A DNA stretch of 64,000 nucleotides from Wansuia hejianensis (GTDB taxonomy: Bacteria; Bacillota; Clostridia; Lachnospirales; Lachnospiraceae): the NCBI RefSeq assembly GCF_014337215.1, contig NZ_CP060635.1, positions 3,295,501 through 3,359,500 of the forward strand, in the 5' to 3' direction. Numbering within the stretch: position 1 is the stretch's first letter; every line of letters begins with the position of its first letter. The notes below the pieces were generated by a model. It saw nothing but the letters and a program-made list of their open reading frames with translations. It had not been told where the DNA came from and did no database searches. Below are positions 1-7,931 of the stretch, piece after piece. The translations under genes were made by a program, and so were the position numbers.

Positions 1-2258
1 TCCTGCATGCCGTCCTTGAGTTCCCGGGCGCCGTCTTTTATCTGTTCAATTCCGCCTTTTACCTGGCTGCTGCCGTTCTGAAGGGTAAGCGCCCCGTCAG
101 ACAGCTGTGCTGTTCCGGTCTGAAGCGTCTGGACGCCCTGAAACAGCAGCGGATTGCTCTGAGTCAGTTCTGCTGCCCCGGAGATGAGATCGCTGTTATG
201 CTGTCCGAGCGTATCAAACCCGTACAAAAGTGTCTGGATACCTGCGCCTGCTTCAGGAAGGCTGGCTGTCTGCTCATTCATTCCTTTCACCTTGCCGGAA
301 AGGCTGCCGATGGCGGAGTCCAGCTGCTGCATTCCATCGTTCAGAGCGTTGACGGATTGCTTCAGAAGAGAGACGGAGCCAGTGGGAACCTGGAATGAGG
401 ATAAAGCTTCCAGTTGTTTTTGCATGGTTTCCAGTTGTGAACTGAATTCTGGATTGGCCAGAAAACTGGCGAACTGCTGAGCTGATGTCTCCAGTATGGT
501 GAGGGTCTGCATCAGAGGGGCGAGAGCTTCATCCGGTATGGTTATGTTCAGGTCAGAGGCGCTGATAGGCTGTAATGCTTCCGGCTGGCTCACTGTCACA
601 TCACCGTCCAGCTGCTGTAAAGCGGTCTGCAGCGCCTGTGCTGCTTCGGGATTCGCAGACTGATCCAGAGCATCCAGCTGGCTCTGGATGGCATTCCTGG
701 CGCCTGAGAGCTTTTGATTGGCCTCTGCCTGTACCTGGCCGGCTTTTGTCTGCATTTCCGTATTTTTGGCTTCAATCTGAATGTTTAACTGTTCGGCGGC
801 CGACTGAGCGGTTGCGGCTGCGGCGGAAGAGAGGCCTGATTCCAGTGTTTTCAGCTGCTCCTTTAGCTGGGAAGCTGCCCCGGCTGCTGATTGCAGAGGA
901 GTTGCCACCTGGTTCTGAAGTGTAGAGGAAAGAGCCTGTGCTTCTGAAATGAGCTGTCCGCCCAGCTGTTCCACGGAATCCAGAGAATCCAGGATGCCGG
1001 ACATTTTATCGAGATTATCCTTTAAGAGCTGTGTGCCGGCTGCCAGCTGCCCGGAAGCTACCCTGAGATCCTCATCAGCAGAGCCCTGACCGTCCATGGC
1101 GCTGTAGAGCAGTGCGGTTCCCTCATGGATATTATTCAGGCCGGCGATCAGAGGTTCCAGCTGCCGGGCTCCGTCAGCAATCTGTTGTTCTCCGTTCACA
1201 TAGCTAACAGCCCCGTCGGAAAGCTGTGCGGCGCCATTTATATAAGTGGTGATGCCTTCCGCAAGTGTATTTGAACCGCTGGCGGCTGTATCGATGCCTG
1301 CTTTTAATGTCTGGATTCCGCTGTCCAGCTCCTGGTAATTGGAATTCAGTGTATCTGTTCCATTAAATAACTCCTCAGAGCCGTCAACCAACTGTAGAGT
1401 GGCCTCCTCCAGATCGTCCAGCGCCTCTGTCAACTCGCTCATGTCAGAAATGCCATTGGTATCCAGAAAATCCAGTATATCCGATAGGGCGATGGTGAAG
1501 GTAGGATCCATGGAAAAATTCTCTACATCGGCGGAGATTTCCAGAGTTTCAGGGATATCAAGTGATAGAAGATCCGCGGAAGAATCTGTCTTATTCAGGC
1601 CCAGGCTGTCTGCGAGGCCGGGCATTGCGATTCCCAGCACAATGCTGCGCTGTCCGTCCGAGATCACTTTTCCATTATCAATTGTAACATTGGAAAATAT
1701 CTCGTCAGGCAGGATCATCCCTGTGAGCAGCGCAAAAGGAGTGTAGATGGATTCTTTTTTTCCGTCTATCTCCACAGTCTGGCGGGTGTTATTTTCATAT
1801 GCTACTTTTATCCGGAGGCGGCCGCTTTTTCCAGAGAGATCAGAAGGATTCATTTCCTTCCCGTCCAGGTAATAGGTAAAATGAACAGAGACAGGAAGCT
1901 TTTTGTCCGTACTTCCCTGGTAATAAATGTCTTTGCCTTCAGTCTTCCAGGTCAGGGAATTACCTGAGGCCTGGTAGGTTTCATCACCTTTTACATTTTG
2001 TATGTCTTTTAAAATACTGGAATCCTCCAGTTCTTTTTCAGATCCTGCATTTTTCAGCCAGTTGGATACGATGACAGAAGTCTGGTTGCCGGATGCGTCG
2101 GCATTTACGTATACAGTTTCTTCTTTATAAACATTGTCTGTATTTAACTGCTTAATTGACGATTCTGCGGCAAGAACCGGAACTGCGCCAACGACGACAG
2201 CCAGGCTCGCGGCCAGGGAGGCGGTGATTTTGCGCTTCATTTTTCTATTCCTGTTCAT
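1..2258 (-). CDS. Large secreted YhgE/Pip-like repeat protein (5' part; C-terminus lies outside window)
   Basis: The reverse strand is open without a stop from an ATG at 2258 to the window edge (about 752 codons), behind a good ribosome binding site (AAGGAAG). The product starts with a basic stretch and a hydrophobic segment ending AVPVLAAE, a likely cleaved signal peptide. From about residue 280 on it is built of loose repeats of the type L-x-x-G-A-x-x-L-x-x-G, as in the extracellular part of YhgE/Pip and MmpL-associated proteins, plus long Q/A/E-rich helical stretches. No transmembrane segment after the signal was noticed in the visible part. It is divergent from a TetR gene with a shared inverted repeat between them, so TetR control is likely. 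Such genes often sit beside an MMPL-type exporter, which would lie beyond position 1 (inference). Function unknown; cell-surface or export accessory role is a guess. Confidence 0.7.
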   Translation of the reverse strand, partial: MNRNRKMKRKITASLAASLAVVVGAVPVLAAESSIKQLNTDNVYKEETVYVNADASGNQTSVIVSNWLKNAGSEKELEDSSILKDIQNVKGDETYQASGNSLTWKTEGKDIYYQGSTDKKLPVSVHFTYYLDGKEMNPSDLSGKSGRLRIKVAYENNTRQTVEIDGKKESIYTPFALLTGMILPDEIFSNVTIDNGKVISDGQRSIVLGIAMPGLADSLGLNKTDSSADLLSLDIPETLEISADVENFSMDPTFTIALSDILDFLDTNGISDMSELTEALDDLEEATLQLVDGSEELFNGTDTLNSNYQELDSGIQTLKAGIDTAASGSNTLAEGITTYINGAAQLSDGAVSYVNGEQQIADGARQLEPLIAGLNNIHEGTALLYSAMDGQGSADEDLRVASGQLAAGTQLLKDNLDKMSGILDSLDSVEQLGGQLISEAQALSSTLQNQVATPLQSAAGAASQLKEQLKTLESGLSSAAAATAQSAAEQLNIQIEAKNTEMQTKAGQVQAEANQKLSGARNAIQSQLDALDQSANPEAAQALQTALQQLDGDVTVSQPEALQPISASDLNITIPDEALAPLMQTLTILETSAQQFASFLANPEFSSQLETMQKQLEALSSFQVPTGSVSLLKQSVNALNDGMQQLDSAIGSLSGKVKGMNEQTASLPEAGAGIQTLLYGFDTLGQHNSDLISGAAELTQSNPLLFQGVQTLQTGTAQLSDGALTLQNGSSQVKGGIEQIKDGARELKDGMQ

Positions 2259-2300
2259 GATAGTAGCTTCCTTTCTTTGTATTCTAGGTTTATTATAATA

Positions 2301-2372
2301 AAAAATGACCAATAGTCAATATTAAAACCCCACAATTTAACGGAGTATAAAAAATGAATTTTGGTCATTTTT
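2301..2372. promoter_or_regulatory. Perfect 12-bp inverted repeat, candidate TetR operator
   Basis: AAAAATGACCAA (2301-2312) and its exact reverse complement TTGGTCATTTTT (2361-2372) lie in the divergent spacer between the YhgE-like gene and the tetR gene, 48 bp apart. The left copy also contains a small palindrome TGAC-N5-GTCA. Placement and symmetry suggest the binding sites of the neighbouring TetR protein. The binding itself is inference. Confidence 0.5.
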
Positions 2373-2429
2373 GCATACTTGACTTTTTAGCGGATATGTA
2401 AAATAATGAAGCTAAATGGAGGAAAAATC

Positions 2430-3074
2430 ATGGGAAAACTGGAGATTAATAAAAAACTGAAGCAAAACTCTCTCTATCAGGCAGCTTTTGACCTTTTCAC
2501 CAATAAGGGCTTCGCAAAAACTACGATTTCAGATATAGTAAAAAAAGCAGAGCTGGCAAAGGGGACCTTTTATCTTTATTTTGAAGACAAGTATGAGCTT
2601 CGGGATAAGCTGATTGCCCGGAAAGCAGGGCAGCTTTTTCTGGATGCCTATGAGAATCTTATAGAACATCCGGTTTCCGGTTTTGAAAACCAGATTTTGC
2701 GAATGATTGATTATATCGTAGAATACTTGAGAAAGAATCACATGCTTCTCCAGTTCATTTCCAAAAATCTGTCCTGGGGGATTTTAAAAAATGCCTTTGA
2801 AAAGACAGTTCCCGATGAAACGCAGCAGTTTTATGAGTATTATCTGGAGCTCATGAAGAAAAGCTCCGTTGTCTGCCGACAGCCGGAGCTGATGCTTTTC
2901 ACGATTGTGGAGCTGACAGGCGCCACCTGTTACAGCTGTATCCTGCATAATCAGCCGGTATCCATGGAAGAGTACCTGCCGTATCTCCATCGGTCGGTTC
3001 ATGAGATTATCCGGTCTTTTACAGAATCAGATCAGGACGTGCTTATTCAAACTGACACAGGGAAAGACGCATGA
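2430..3074 (+). CDS. TetR/AcrR family transcriptional regulator
   Basis: 214 residues. The N-terminal 60 residues are a typical TetR helix-turn-helix: AAFDLFTNKGFAKTTISDI, then GTFYLYFEDKYEL, the hallmark Y-x-Y-F/H-x-x-K end of the DNA-binding domain. The C-terminal ligand-binding part is not specific. The ATG at 2430 is chosen over an in-frame ATG at 2406 because GGAGG precedes it with a 7-nt spacer. It is divergent from the large secreted protein gene and probably represses it and itself. Its 3' end overlaps the rubrerythrin gene tail-to-tail by 32 bp, with no terminator between them. Confidence 0.9.
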   Translation: MGKLEINKKLKQNSLYQAAFDLFTNKGFAKTTISDIVKKAELAKGTFYLYFEDKYELRDKLIARKAGQLFLDAYENLIEHPVSGFENQILRMIDYIVEYLRKNHMLLQFISKNLSWGILKNAFEKTVPDETQQFYEYYLELMKKSSVVCRQPELMLFTIVELTGATCYSCILHNQPVSMEEYLPYLHRSVHEIIRSFTESDQDVLIQTDTGKDA

Positions 3075-3636
3075 AATAGCCCTGGTCATGTCCGCATACG
3101 GGGCAGGTCTTCGGTGCCTCCAAGCCGTTGCAGACATATCCGCATTTCAGGCAGATCCAGTCGATCTTGGTATCGGATACAAACAGTTTCTTTTGTTCCA
3201 CAAGCTCAGCAAAGCGTCCGAAACGGTCGCCGTGCACCTTTTCGATTTCAGCGATCTGGTGGAAGGAGAATGCTACTTTGGAGAAGCCCTCTTCTTTAGC
3301 GACGTTGCCGAACTTCTGATAAATGTCATCGTGCTCTTCGTATTCGTTATGCTGTGCAGCTCTGAGAAGCTCGCCGGCATCCGGGTAAAGGTCTACCGGA
3401 TAGCCTGCATCGATGACGACCGTCTTTCCGCTCAGCTCCTGCAGGTGGTTATAGAAAATTTTGGCGTGCTGCTGTTCCTGGTCGGCTGTGAAGCGGAAGA
3501 GCTGCTCCAGCACATGAAAATGCTCTTTTTTTGAAAAATCCGCGCTGAATACATAACGGTTGCGTGCCATGCTTTCTCCGGCGAATGCGCGCATGAGATT
3601 CACTTTTGTTTCACTTTCCATAAAATTAACAGACAT
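3043..3636 (-). CDS. rbr: Rubrerythrin
   Basis: 197 residues. The N-terminal ferritin-like four-helix domain carries the diiron ligands (E in FAGESMARNRY, the DQEQQHA pair of E/H, and EIEKVHGDRF). The C-terminal rubredoxin-like domain has CLKCG and CPVCG. Rubrerythrins reduce hydrogen peroxide in the cytoplasm of anaerobes using electrons from rubredoxin or NADH oxidoreductases. The start at 3636 has an AGAGG site 8 nt upstream. It is transcribed alone and converges on tetR with overlapping ends. Confidence 0.95.
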   Translation of the reverse strand: MSVNFMESETKVNLMRAFAGESMARNRYVFSADFSKKEHFHVLEQLFRFTADQEQQHAKIFYNHLQELSGKTVVIDAGYPVDLYPDAGELLRAAQHNEYEEHDDIYQKFGNVAKEEGFSKVAFSFHQIAEIEKVHGDRFGRFAELVEQKKLFVSDTKIDWICLKCGYVCNGLEAPKTCPVCGHDQGYFMRLSLCQFE

Positions 3637-3699
3637 AGTAACTACCTCTTTTCTTTTTTTACAGTATTTCCCTGAGAAGTGGTTTTATGCAGTTTTTGC

Positions 3700-3728
3700 T
3701 TGCATATTGATGTTTGATCCGCTATAAT
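3700..3728 (+). promoter_or_regulatory. Sigma-A type promoter of the FMN riboswitch/ribU transcript
   Basis: TTGCAT (3700-3705), a 17-bp spacer and a consensus TATAAT (3723-3728) lie 23 bp before the FMN aptamer. Confidence 0.7.
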
Positions 3729-3750
3729 AAGTTTGTAAAAAAAATAACGG

Positions 3751-3871
3751 AAATCTTCAGGGCGGGGTGTAATTCCCCACTGGCGGTATAGTCCGCGACC
3801 CGCTGCAGCCAGCAGCGGCTGAACCGGTGTAACTCCGGTACCAACAGTTAAAGTCTGGATGGAAGAAGAAT
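3751..3871 (+). ncRNA. FMN riboswitch (RFN element)
   Basis: The conserved RFN blocks occur in order: ATCTTCAGGGCGGGGTG, AATTCCCCACTGGCGG, GTCCGCGACCC, GAACCGGTGTAACTCCGGTACC and finally AGTCTGGATGGAAGAAGAA. The aptamer is followed 20 nt later by a GC-rich hairpin with a T-run, so control is probably by transcription termination when FMN is bound. The downstream gene is a RibU-like riboflavin permease, which fits. Confidence 0.95.
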
Positions 3872-3890
3872 CATGATATCATTGCGTACT

Positions 3891-3922
3891 ACGCCCTGGG
3901 TTTGTGTCCGGGGCGTTTTTTA
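3891..3922 (+). terminator. Expression-platform terminator of the FMN riboswitch
   Basis: Stem ACGCCCTGG (3891-3899) with CCGGGGCGT (3908-3916) followed by TTTTTT. It lies between the aptamer and ribU. Confidence 0.8.
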
Positions 3923-4090
3923 TTTTATAGGAAAGTTCAATCTATGGAATAAAAACCCTACAGGGGATGCGCACTCCGCGCTATGCTGTTCCGCGTCTCA
4001 AAGAGGCATGCGCAACGGTATACACTGGAGTATATTATCCGAGAAGATTCCCGAAAAAGGACATATAGTAAAAAGAAGGAGTGACAAATT

Positions 4091-4729
4091 ATGGAACGTA
4101 CAGCAGGTAAAACAAAAAGACCGGTTTCCGGCACAGCAGGAAAAACGAGAATGCTGGTGCAGATCGCCATGCTGGCGGCAGTAGCGGCAGTACTCATGCT
4201 TTTTGAATTCCCGGTGCCCTTTGCCCCGCCCTTTTATGAATTGGATTTCAGCGAGGTACCGGTACTGATCGGAAGCTTTGCTATGGGGCCTTTTGCCGGA
4301 GCCTGTATTGAACTGGTGAAGGTGCTGATCAATCTGGTAATCAATGGGACAGACACTATGTTCGTGGGGGAACTGGCGAATTTCCTGATCGGCTGTGCCC
4401 TGGTAGTGCCGGCAGGAATGATTTACAGAAAACATAAGAGCAGAAAATATGCTATGATCGGCATGCTTGCAGGAGTTATCTGCATGGCTGTGATCGGCGC
4501 CGCAGTAAATGCATATATGCTTCTTCCTGCTTATGGAAAAGCGTTCCATCTGGAAGTATCGGCCTTCGTAGAGATGGGTCAGGCGATCAATCCGGCGATT
4601 AACAGCCTGTTCAGATTCTGTCTTTTGACGGTGGTTCCTTTTAATCTGGTAAAGGGGCTTGCGGTCTCTGTTATAACTTTGCTATTATATAAGCATATCA
4701 GCCGCTTGCTGAAGAGCCATAGCTCATAA
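4091..4729 (+). CDS. ribU: Riboflavin ECF transporter substrate-binding (S) component, RibU-like
   Basis: 212 residues with about six hydrophobic segments after a basic N-terminus. Residues 45-75 (FYELDFSEVPVLIGSFAMGP and the following GACIELVKVLINL) match the conserved part of RibU. S components bind the vitamin in the membrane and use shared EcfA/A'/T energizing subunits, which are not in this window. The FMN riboswitch directly upstream supports riboflavin as substrate. The start has an AAGGAGTG site. Confidence 0.9.
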   Translation: MERTAGKTKRPVSGTAGKTRMLVQIAMLAAVAAVLMLFEFPVPFAPPFYELDFSEVPVLIGSFAMGPFAGACIELVKVLINLVINGTDTMFVGELANFLIGCALVVPAGMIYRKHKSRKYAMIGMLAGVICMAVIGAAVNAYMLLPAYGKAFHLEVSAFVEMGQAINPAINSLFRFCLLTVVPFNLVKGLAVSVITLLLYKHISRLLKSHSS

Positions 4730-4769
4730 TACAGCCGGCGGGGTAAATACAGATCAGGAAGTGAAAATT

Positions 4770-5378
4770 ATGGCACAGATACAAGAAGTAAAGCAGCTGA
4801 CTGAAAATCCTTATGTGAACCTCTATCAGGTAAAGGGAACCAATAAAAAAGGCCGGCCGGCCAATTATTTCGTAGCATCAAGAGCAAAACACGTAGAAAA
4901 TCTGAAACTGAAGACCGGGGAAAACACGCCGGACGGCGTTGTTATCTACAGCCTTTATGGGGAAAAGCACGATAAAATTGTGCTGATCCGTCAGTACCGT
5001 TTCAGTATTGACGACTATATCTATGAACTCCCCGCAGGTCTGGTTGAGCCCGGAGAGGATTACCATGCGGCAGCAGTTCGTGAACTCCACGAAGAAACAG
5101 GCCTCATCCTGGAACCGGTAAAAGCCGATCCCATGTTCGAAAAGCCGGGTTACACAACCATCGGTATGACAGATGAGTCCTGCGCGACCGTATTCGGATA
5201 TGCCAGCGGAGAGGCAAGCCTGAAATATATGGAAGAAAACGAAGAAATAGAAGTGGTACTTGCAGACAGAACAGAGGCCAGAAGAATCATGAGAGAAGAA
5301 AATGTGGCAATCATCTGCGCATATCAGCTCATGCATTTTCTCAGCGAAGAAAAACCATTCGGATTCTTGGAAATATAA
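4770..5378 (+). CDS. Nudix hydrolase, ADP-ribose pyrophosphatase type
   Basis: 202 residues. The Nudix box is intact around residue 90: G-x5-E-x7-REL-x-EE-x-GL (GLVEPGED ... RELHEETGL). The preceding strand IRQYRFSIDDYIYELPAG is typical of the ADP-ribose pyrophosphatase subgroup (NudF-like), which cleaves ADP-ribose to AMP and ribose-5-phosphate. The ATG at 4770 is preferred to the GTG at 4761 because AGGAAG then has proper spacing. It ends just before an intergenic repeat. The exact substrate cannot be read from the sequence. Confidence 0.85.
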   Translation: MAQIQEVKQLTENPYVNLYQVKGTNKKGRPANYFVASRAKHVENLKLKTGENTPDGVVIYSLYGEKHDKIVLIRQYRFSIDDYIYELPAGLVEPGEDYHAAAVRELHEETGLILEPVKADPMFEKPGYTTIGMTDESCATVFGYASGEASLKYMEENEEIEVVLADRTEARRIMREENVAIICAYQLMHFLSEEKPFGFLEI

Positions 5379-5547
5379 ATCGCGGGTTTGTGGCGAGGTG
5401 TGAATGGATATCCGGACGAAAAGCAGCGGGAAAGCTCCGGCAGGCCGCAGCCTTCCATGGCGCCGTCCCTGTTCCGCCCCGCCTCCCCCACCCTTTCGTC
5501 CGGGTATCCAAAACACTTTCCCTTCTCCGACCAATTGGAAGCAAAAT
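5379..5547. repeat. Interspersed intergenic repeat 1, long copy
   Basis: Fills the space between the convergent Nudix gene and the helical-bundle gene. Read on the minus strand it begins TTTGCTTCCAATTGGTCGG, then GGATACCCGGACGAAAGGG, a variable GC-rich middle containing GGCGCCATGGAAGGC, and ends with TTTTCGTCCGGATATCC and a CCTCGCCAC block. The GGATA..CCGGACGAAA and TTTCGTCCGG.TATCC blocks are inverted repeats, so the RNA can fold into one long hairpin. A second long copy is at 17027-17206 and short copies are at about 30368 and 51883. Confidence 0.8.
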
Positions 5548-5982
5548 TTAAAGATATTGTCTAAGATCTCTTTCCAGCTCTTCTTCTAATTTAATCAGTC
5601 TTTTGACCAGGTCTTTTGAGGTTTCATCGGCTGCTTTGTACTGGTTGAGATATTTGGTGAGGGACTTGATTCCCATATTGCATCCGTCTGTGATCAAATC
5701 GGCGATTGTTTCGTCAGAGTTTTCCATTGTCAGTTTTACGTTGGTTTTGACCCAGGACATGCCTTTGGCCATCATTGCGGGGTCTTTTCCCTCATCCTGG
5801 TACTGTTCAAGAAGAGCGCGGATTTCGTCTTCCAGTTTTTCGTGTTCTGTGCGGTATTCTCTCAGAAGCCGCTTCAGGTCATCGTTTTGGGCTTTTTCCA
5901 ATACATCCTCAATGGAGGATACGCCCATTTTTACTCCGGCATCACACTCTCTTAATAATCGAATGGTATCCTGTTCTACCAT
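5548..5982 (-). CDS. Small all-helical protein, ferritin-like/DUF2383-type bundle, function unknown
   Basis: 144 residues, almost entirely predicted helix with charged heptads (LKRLLREYRTEHEKLEDEI; LIKLEEELERDLRQYL at the C-terminus). No signal peptide or membrane segment. The ATG at 5982 has GGAGG with an 8-nt spacer; a longer reading from 6018 has no such site. It resembles four-helix bundles of the PA2169/DUF2383 kind, but I cannot see metal ligands clearly. A GTGTAC/GTACAC inverted repeat about 40-60 bp upstream may be an operator. Confidence 0.7.
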   Translation of the reverse strand: MVEQDTIRLLRECDAGVKMGVSSIEDVLEKAQNDDLKRLLREYRTEHEKLEDEIRALLEQYQDEGKDPAMMAKGMSWVKTNVKLTMENSDETIADLITDGCNMGIKSLTKYLNQYKAADETSKDLVKRLIKLEEELERDLRQYL

Positions 5983-6023
5983 ATTACACACCTCCTGTTT
6001 ATTCCCGGCAGACGACAAATCAA

Positions 6024-6043
6024 GTGTACAAGTTTACGTACAC
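6024..6043. promoter_or_regulatory. Inverted repeat upstream of the helical-bundle gene
   Basis: GTGTAC (6024-6029), 8 bp, GTACAC (6038-6043). Placed 42 bp upstream of the 5982 start, where an operator would be expected. The protein that binds it is unknown. Confidence 0.35.
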
Positions 6044-6149
6044 ATTTGATGGTTGATGCAAGGCTTGAATGTCTTGCTTTTTAATGCGGGATATTTGTTT
6101 TTCTATAAACAGGATGTCCGGATTCCTGGAATTTTATGTGCGGAGAACG

Positions 6150-6245
6150 AATGGTTCCGTTAGAAAGGCAGCCTACACCACAACGATGATTGAGGGCAAG
6201 CTGCACCGCTGCCTTACCGGCATTGACAAGCAGACAGAGATAACT
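6150..6245 (+). pseudogene. TnpV-like transposon-protein remnant
   Basis: A short frame reads AYTTTMIEGKLHRCLTGIDK followed by QTE. It resembles the middle of TnpV-type accessory proteins from Clostridial conjugative elements, which read like YTTLL-x-SGKL-x-x-YLADIDRQA. No start, no full-length frame and no other recognisable transposon gene is left. It sits just before an AT-rich islet of three genes and may mark the edge of an old insertion. Identification is from memory of the family and is tentative. Confidence 0.4.
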
Positions 6246-6389
6246 ACGACCCTTTGTTTTTTTCCTTGCTATGCAAGGCTTTTTAAGGTTTGTTTTTGGG
6301 TGTTAATGGTTTTATATTAGCTGTCCGATTTTAGCAGATATAGGCGTTACAATTAGAAGTTTTATGCTTTTAGAAACAGAACTGTTCTG

Positions 6390-7262
6390 TTAGATGTTTC
6401 TGCAGTCTAAATATTCTAAAAATCTTTTTACTGCAAGGGAAACATTTTTTCTGTCCCTCATTGCAAGACCCAATTTTCTAAAGGATGGCGCATCAATCTC
6501 TTTTGTAATAATACGATACGGCGTTCTTCTCAAAATAAGCTCTGGCAAAATGCTAATACCAAGTCCTTTTTCCACCATAGACATTATGGCGTAATCATCA
6601 ACTGTTATAAATTGAATGTGGGGAGTAATTCCACAGCGTTCAAAGATTTCCGATATTTCCGCTTTTTCTCCCTTTTCAAGTAGCATAAAAGGATATTCCG
6701 CCAATGCAGAAGCGGGAAATTTATCACAACTGCTGAGAGGATGATTTTCGGGAAGTACAACGAGCAACTTGTCTTGTTCCAAAAACTCCATTTCCAAATC
6801 GGAGTGTGTTGGAACTCTTGTAAAACCAACATCAACTCTTCCTTCGTTTATCCACGCTTCAATATCTGCATAGTGACCAAGCAGTAACTCATAGTTAATA
6901 TTCGGGTATTTCTTTTGAAACTCAGCGATGATATTCGGCAGCCAATGAGTTGCAATACTTGAAATTGTACCAATGCGGATAAGACCGGATTGAAGTCCGT
7001 TTAGGTCATCTACTTGCATTTGCAGCTTCATATATTCTTCGCATACATTTCTTGCGTATGGAAGCAGTTTCGTACCATCTGAAGTAAGCTTTACGCCAGT
7101 GCGGTTACGTTCTAGCAAGGATACTTTCCACTCTTTTTCCAAATCACCAATCATTCGGCTGATGCCCGATTGCGAATAATTCAGTATTTCTGCCGCCTTT
7201 GTAAAACTTCCGCGCTCTACTGTTTTTATAAATGCCATATATTTTTGGATGTTCATATCCAT
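6390..7262 (-). CDS. LysR family transcriptional regulator
   Basis: 290 residues. The N-terminal winged helix is classical (FIKTVERGSFTKAAEILNYS, SGISRMIGDLEKEW, LLERNRTGVKLT). The rest is a periplasmic-binding-protein-like effector domain (GLIRIGTISSIATHWLP..., GLGISILPELIL). The ATG at 7262 has AGGAGA 7 nt upstream; the in-frame start at 7298 does not. It is divergent from the YbaK-like and EamA genes, the usual position for the regulator of such an operon. The gene and its two neighbours are clearly more AT-rich than the flanks. Confidence 0.9.
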   Translation of the reverse strand: MDMNIQKYMAFIKTVERGSFTKAAEILNYSQSGISRMIGDLEKEWKVSLLERNRTGVKLTSDGTKLLPYARNVCEEYMKLQMQVDDLNGLQSGLIRIGTISSIATHWLPNIIAEFQKKYPNINYELLLGHYADIEAWINEGRVDVGFTRVPTHSDLEMEFLEQDKLLVVLPENHPLSSCDKFPASALAEYPFMLLEKGEKAEISEIFERCGITPHIQFITVDDYAIMSMVEKGLGISILPELILRRTPYRIITKEIDAPSFRKLGLAMRDRKNVSLAVKRFLEYLDCRNI

Positions 7263-7380
7263 ATTGTTATCTCCTGTTATGCGATTTAGTGATTTCAATT
7301 ATGACAAACATTCGCTTTTTGAATGCTTATTATTATGATATATTATAAAAAATAAAAGTCAATACAACGAGGTAAATCCT

Positions 7381-7920
7381 ATGTTTTATGTTAGCGATAT
7401 TCAAATAGCAAAACCATCAAAAATAGAAACGGAGCTTCAAGAAAAGGTGTATGCTATACTATCGGAGTTAAATATCCCATTTGAGCGAGTCGATACGGAT
7501 AAAGCAATTACTATGGAGGATTGTATAGCAATAAATGAAAAACTTGATATGAAAATGGTAAAAACGCTGTTTCTGTGTAACAGACAGCAGACAATGTTTT
7601 ATCTTTTTATCACTTGTGAAGATAAACCATTTCGCTCCAAAAAATTTAGTGCTGCGCTCGGAATTTCCCGCCTTTCTTTTGCTCCGGCTGAAAAAATGAA
7701 TGAAATGCTTGGCACCGAAATCGGTGCGGCAACTGTATTCAGTGCCTTGCTCGAAAATGCAGACGATGTTCAGTTAGTCTTTGATAAGGATGTTTTGAAG
7801 GAAGAATATTACGGATGCAGTGACGGTACAACTACCGGTTATATGAAAATTAAGACCGAAGATATTCTGCAAAAATTTGTGCCTTTTACAAAGCATACCA
7901 TATTGTTTGTAGAGGTGTAA
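7381..7920 (+). CDS. YbaK/ProX-type aminoacyl-tRNA deacylase
   Basis: 179 residues of the YbaK/prolyl-tRNA-synthetase editing-domain fold (IPFERVDTDKAITMEDC near the N-terminus, MVKTLFLCNRQ, then GTEIGAATVFSALLENADDVQLVFDKD). Free-standing members hydrolyse mischarged tRNA, commonly Ala- or Cys-tRNA(Pro). Start ATG at 7381 with GAGGT upstream. It is followed after 11 bp by an EamA transporter and is divergent from lysR. An editing enzyme next to an exporter suggests handling of an amino acid or analogue (inference). Confidence 0.8.
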   Translation: MFYVSDIQIAKPSKIETELQEKVYAILSELNIPFERVDTDKAITMEDCIAINEKLDMKMVKTLFLCNRQQTMFYLFITCEDKPFRSKKFSAALGISRLSFAPAEKMNEMLGTEIGAATVFSALLENADDVQLVFDKDVLKEEYYGCSDGTTTGYMKIKTEDILQKFVPFTKHTILFVEV

Positions 7921-7931
7921 ATGATAACAAT

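Noticed and set aside
3950..4030. Possible extra copy of hairpin repeat 2 near ribU
   Set aside because: Only a short CTGTTCC-like similarity; block order and hairpin are missing.
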